Of a stretch of 64,000 nt of DNA, positions 61,203 through 64,000 are shown piece after piece. Numbering within the stretch: the stretch's first letter is position 1; every line of letters begins with the position of its first letter. Under the pieces are notes generated by a model. The model ran no database searches and was not told the origin of the DNA. It worked only from the letters and a program-made list of their open reading frames with translations. The position numbers and the translations under genes are program-made. This DNA is from JABWCQ01 sp964587105 (GTDB lineage Bacteria; Electryoneota; RPQS01), in contig CAZPKG010000010.1 in NCBI GenBank assembly GCA_964587105.1, positions 1 to 64,000 on the forward strand, given 5' to 3'.

Positions 61203-61883
61203 TTACTCAGGTTGACTTTTCTTATCCAGCAAAACCGATGTATAAACAATTGCCGCGAGCGCAGCGCCTGCAAACGGGCCGACCCAATACAACCAGCCAT
61301 TCATGTAGTCGCCCCCGACTACTGCGGGTCCCAACCAGCGTGCAGGGTTCATCGAACCACCGCTAACCGGCCCACCCATCACGACATCCATCGCCACTGC
61401 ACACCCAACCAGAAGACCTCCAAGCTTGGGCGCACGTTTGTCAACCGCTGTTCCAAAGATGACAAACACCAGTAAGAAAGTCAGCACGATTTCCGTGACA
61501 GCCGCCATTCCCGGCGTGGCGCTTTCGCCTACCATCGGAATTCCAAAATTTACCGCTTCGAGTGAAAGAGGAGAATTAGCGGACATCATGATTGACGAAG
61601 CAGCAACTGCACCGAGGCATTGCATGACAACATAGGCAACGAATTCTTTGAACCCCATGTTCCCTATGATGAACATACTAAAACTCACTGCCGGATTCAG
61701 ATGACCGCCACTGATCGGAATAGTGGCCGTGGCCACAACAGCCACAACTAAGCCGAACGCGAGGGCAATTCCAGTTAGACCAACCGCTCCATTTGTAAGA
61801 TGGTCCGCGACAATGGCGCCCACGCCGATGAAAACGATTGCAAATGTGCCGATGAACTCCGCCAACAGCGCTCTAAAGTTCAT
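61203..61883 (-). CDS. Aquaporin / MIP family channel
   Basis: The 226-residue protein has six TM helices and the two half-helix NPA motifs (GGHLNPAVS, about 63; GGSMNPARW, about 176), with AEFIGTFAIVF at the N-terminus. The short loops and the residue after the second NPA (Arg) favour a water channel over a glycerol facilitator, but this is not decisive. Its ATG overlaps the upstream MBL gene by four nt, so the metabolic operon is translationally coupled. Confidence 0.94.
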   Translation of the reverse strand: MNFRALLAEFIGTFAIVFIGVGAIVADHLTNGAVGLTGIALAFGLVVAVVATATIPISGGHLNPAVSFSMFIIGNMGFKEFVAYVVMQCLGAVAASSIMMSANSPLSLEAVNFGIPMVGESATPGMAAVTEIVLTFLLVFVIFGTAVDKRAPKLGGLLVGCAVAMDVVMGGPVSGGSMNPARWLGPAVVGGDYMNGWLYWVGPFAGAALAAIVYTSVLLDKKSQPE

Positions 61884-62749
61884 TTTAGCTCATCCGCAAG
61901 TTCTGATATTGAACCCGACTTGTCAATTACGATGCGACCTTTCTCGTCATGCCGGACGGTAATTGCCTCTACGTGAGGATCATGTTCGAGAACGATAATC
62001 CAGTTTTCGCGAGCCGCGCGATCAAGCCAGAGTTCTTTGTCATTCAGCGTCGTGAGTGGAAAAAGATCGTAACCCATGATGTATGGCAGCGGCACATGCG
62101 CGGAGAGCGGAATTAGATCTGAGGGAAAAAACAAGGTGCGCTTGCCATCGGTGATGCGGAGCATTTGGAGCGCCGGAGTGTGACCGCTTGTCGTCTCGAG
62201 GAACAGGCCGGGCATCAGCTCAGTATCTTCATCAAGCAGCTCCAGTAACCCGGCCAAGCGAACCGGCTCATAGTTTGGATCAATGTAACTTGCTCGGTCG
62301 CGCGGATTACGCGTCAGTCCGTGCTGGTACTGCACGCTTTGAACATAATGCTTCGCATTCGGAAAAAGCGGGACAGCGGCGCCGTCATGCAAGACTGTGG
62401 TACCACCAGCATGATCAAAATGCAAGTGCGTGTAGATGACGTGTGTAATCTGCTCCGGCGTGACTTTTACACGAGCGAGTTCATCTACCAGCGAGCCATG
62501 CGGGAATGTGATGTCAAAAATCTCGCGGAACTTCGCGTCATCCTTGTCACCAATGCCTGCGTCAACCAGAATGTTGCGCCCCTGCATTTTGAGCAGTAGA
62601 ACGCGTGCGGTCATTTCGATGCGGTTTTTTGCGTCGGCAGGGCATTGCTTTTCCCACAACGGCTTGGGAACAACTCCGAACATTGCGCCGCCGTCAAGCT
62701 TGAATTCGCCGACTCTAAGCGGGATTATCTCATACCCTGCGATTTTCAT
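61880..62749 (-). CDS. MBL-fold hydrolase (lactonase-like)
   Basis: The 289-residue metallo-beta-lactamase-fold protein has the metal motif THLHFDHAGGTT (HxHxDH) and later His in TTSGHTPALQ and FPSDLIPLSAH (Asp), with the final His in IVLEHDPH. Size and motif spacing recall N-acyl-homoserine lactonases and related hydrolases, but also many unassigned MBL enzymes; no substrate is claimed. It lies between the PHP phosphatase (4-nt overlap) and aquaporin genes. Confidence 0.88.
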   Translation of the reverse strand: MKIAGYEIIPLRVGEFKLDGGAMFGVVPKPLWEKQCPADAKNRIEMTARVLLLKMQGRNILVDAGIGDKDDAKFREIFDITFPHGSLVDELARVKVTPEQITHVIYTHLHFDHAGGTTVLHDGAAVPLFPNAKHYVQSVQYQHGLTRNPRDRASYIDPNYEPVRLAGLLELLDEDTELMPGLFLETTSGHTPALQMLRITDGKRTLFFPSDLIPLSAHVPLPYIMGYDLFPLTTLNDKELWLDRAARENWIIVLEHDPHVEAITVRHDEKGRIVIDKSGSISELADELK

Positions 62750-63480
62750 GCAGCTTTGTACTTAGGCCACTCGTCGCCATTCCAAATACGTCGGGGTGCG
62801 TCTGTCACCATCTGCCTTGCGGCAGGTGCACCAACTATTGACGCGGCTTCGTCGCGTCCGGCGGCGAGACAAAAGTTCTGTTTGTCGTCATCATGCGCAT
62901 CGCTCGTGAGAATTTCAATATGACCGGTTGCAAGCAGATCACGCGAATGCCGCTTCATAGGCAGACCGAATTGTCCGGTCAACGAGCCTGCATCCATCGT
63001 CAGGACAGCTCCATCCGTGCGCAGTTTGATGAGTTGATCAACGTTGCGAAAGGCCAGCGGATACCGTTCATGATGCGCAATAACCGGAACATAGCCCCAC
63101 TTACTTACGGCCTTAACAACGTTATGAATGACTTCAAATGGCGTTTGGCGCGGAAACTCAATCAAAGAGTATCGTCCTTTGCCATTCAATGTAGCAAACG
63201 GCTGCGCGAGGACTTTTTGCATGTTTATGCCAAACATTATCTCGGCGCCAAGTCCGATTTCAATCGGCAATTCGAGTTTGGCAACTTCAGTTTTCAGAGC
63301 GTTCAAGCGATCATTGAAGAGATCGTTCGCGTGTGAATTTGAGTGATCGTTGGCGTGCGGTGTGCAGATAACGTGCGAGATGCCCTGATGAATGGCGGAT
63401 TCAAGCATACGGATGGACTGGCGCATACCGGTTGCTCCATCGTCCACTTGCGGCAGCACGTGATTATGAATATCGTACAC
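62746..63480 (-). CDS. PHP-family tyrosine phosphatase (CpsB/YwqE-like)
   Basis: This 244-residue trinuclear-metal PHP protein has YDIHNHVLPQVDDGA, CTPHANDHS, GLGAEIMF, IIAHHERYP and LTSDAHDD, which are the metal ligand motifs of the CpsB/CapC phosphotyrosine-protein phosphatases that regulate capsule/exopolysaccharide export. No capsule gene or tyrosine kinase is near, so its target may lie elsewhere. It is 6 nt from the ETF-QO gene and coupled to the following MBL gene. Confidence 0.9.
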   Translation of the reverse strand: MYDIHNHVLPQVDDGATGMRQSIRMLESAIHQGISHVICTPHANDHSNSHANDLFNDRLNALKTEVAKLELPIEIGLGAEIMFGINMQKVLAQPFATLNGKGRYSLIEFPRQTPFEVIHNVVKAVSKWGYVPVIAHHERYPLAFRNVDQLIKLRTDGAVLTMDAGSLTGQFGLPMKRHSRDLLATGHIEILTSDAHDDDKQNFCLAAGRDEAASIVGAPAARQMVTDAPRRIWNGDEWPKYKAA

Positions 63481-63486
63481 GCGCTC

Positions 63487-64000
63487 TTATAAGTCTGTGT
63501 ACTCTGGACCTCCGCCACCTTCCGGCGGTACCCACGTTATGATCTTGTACGGATCCATAATGTCGCACGTTTTACAATGAACGCAGTTGGATGCATTGAT
63601 CTGCAACTTCACGCCACCACGCTCCTCGTCGGCGACCATCTCGTACACATTCGCCGGGCAAAAGAATTGGCACGGGTTGCCGAACTCTTCGCGGCACTTC
63701 GTCCGGCAAATTTCCGTGTCGGCTACATGCAAATGAACGGGTTGATCTTCTTCGTGAAGCGTCTTGCTCTTATAAACGTCAGACAGCTTGTCAAAAGTGA
63801 GTTTCAGATCAAATTCTTTGGCGCGTGACGCAATCACGTCATCACGATCTTTTAGGCCAAGCTCTTTGACCTTCTTCATGTGCGTGTGTGTTTCGGGAGA
63901 AAGCATTTGCGACGTGAAACCACGACCGCCCGTGAAGAATTGCGCGCCAGCGTGGACCATGCCTGTAATCAAGCCCGACTCAAACGCTTGGTGGAAGTTG
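63487..64000 (-). CDS. Electron-transfer flavoprotein-ubiquinone oxidoreductase, C-terminal part (5' end outside window)
   Basis: The frame remains open to the right edge (NFHQAFESGL precedes the first Met seen). The C-terminal part contains the 4Fe-4S ligands typical of ETF-QO: a Cys in CQFFCPANVYEM and the cluster CVHCKTCDIMDPYKII. The enzyme accepts electrons from ETF, reduced by acyl-CoA dehydrogenases, and passes them to quinone at the membrane. The acyl-CoA dehydrogenase at 58170 fits this. The length of the missing N-terminal part (FAD domain) cannot be told. Confidence 0.93.
   Translation of the reverse strand, partial: NFHQAFESGLITGMVHAGAQFFTGGRGFTSQMLSPETHTHMKKVKELGLKDRDDVIASRAKEFDLKLTFDKLSDVYKSKTLHEEDQPVHLHVADTEICRTKCREEFGNPCQFFCPANVYEMVADEERGGVKLQINASNCVHCKTCDIMDPYKIITWVPPEGGGGPEYTDL

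Overview
The window looks like a piece of a metagenome-assembled genome (it contains a run of N and a chimeric join) from a Gram-negative member of the FCB superphylum. Four lines support this. Three secreted proteins end in a type IX secretion (Por) sorting domain: the S8 protease at 2.3 kb, the C25-like protein at 43.6-48.6 kb and the esterase-like protein at 49.6-51.1 kb. There is a PorV-like outer-membrane protein, a LpxL-type acyltransferase beside a family-9 glycosyltransferase (lipid A/LPS), and a bacterial 16S rRNA 5' part at the left edge. I cannot name the phylum from sequence alone.

Layout. 1-1.3 kb: 16S rRNA (minus, 3' part outside the window) with leader and a near-consensus promoter. 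1.4-12.4 kb: PorV-like protein, S8 protease, CDF transporter, D-2-hydroxyacid dehydrogenase, MFS transporter, a pseudo-receiver/Fis regulator, an ABC-2 permease fused to a CPBP protease, a Nudix hydrolase, a double-PDZ exported protein and a small helical protein. 12.4-17.6 kb: a FapA-like protein and a three-gene phosphorelay cluster (degenerate kinase, double-receiver protein with a His-less dimerisation core, hybrid kinase). 17.7-27.9 kb: a ten-gene minus-strand operon rsmB, PASTA protein, rpe, MBL hydrolase, xer recombinase, PBP4-type peptidase, ftcD, cyclodeaminase, mutL, miaA, with almost no spacing. 28.0-29.9 kb: LPS acyltransferase and glycosyltransferase. 30.0-32.3 kb: the least explained unit, which has a secreted peptide of six 15-residue repeats under a near-perfect promoter, a long hairpin, an eight-TM protein, and an NtrC-type AAA+ protein that has lost its catalytic and sigma54-contact motifs. 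32.5-40.2 kb: translation-centred plus-strand operon prfA, prmC, thioredoxin-like lipoprotein, tgt, yajC, def, fmt, zinc peptidase. 40.3-48.6 kb: a large hybrid kinase and the giant C25-like secreted protein. 48.9-59.3 kb: SDR, secreted esterase-like protein, M42 peptidase, a beta-repeat/HEAT exported protein, a thiamine pyrophosphokinase gene broken by an assembly artefact, glutamate dehydrogenase, PgeF and a glutaryl-CoA-dehydrogenase-like enzyme. 59.3-64 kb: homocysteine methyltransferase/MTHFR, aquaporin, MBL hydrolase, PHP phosphatase and the C-terminal part of ETF-ubiquinone oxidoreductase.

Functionally the window combines housekeeping (translation termination and maturation, mismatch repair, tRNA modification), folate/one-carbon and glutamate metabolism (ftcD, cyclodeaminase, fmt, MTHFR, GDH), an acyl-CoA oxidation branch (acyl-CoA dehydrogenase with ETF-QO), type IX-exported hydrolases, and an unusually large share of signalling proteins, several with key catalytic residues missing. 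The best candidates for undescribed biology are the repeat-peptide/8TM/degenerate-AAA+ unit (29.96-32.28 kb), the exported 12-repeat GDDxY protein, and the degenerate phosphorelay cluster at 14.2-17.6 kb. No tRNA, CRISPR array, insertion sequence or prophage was seen.
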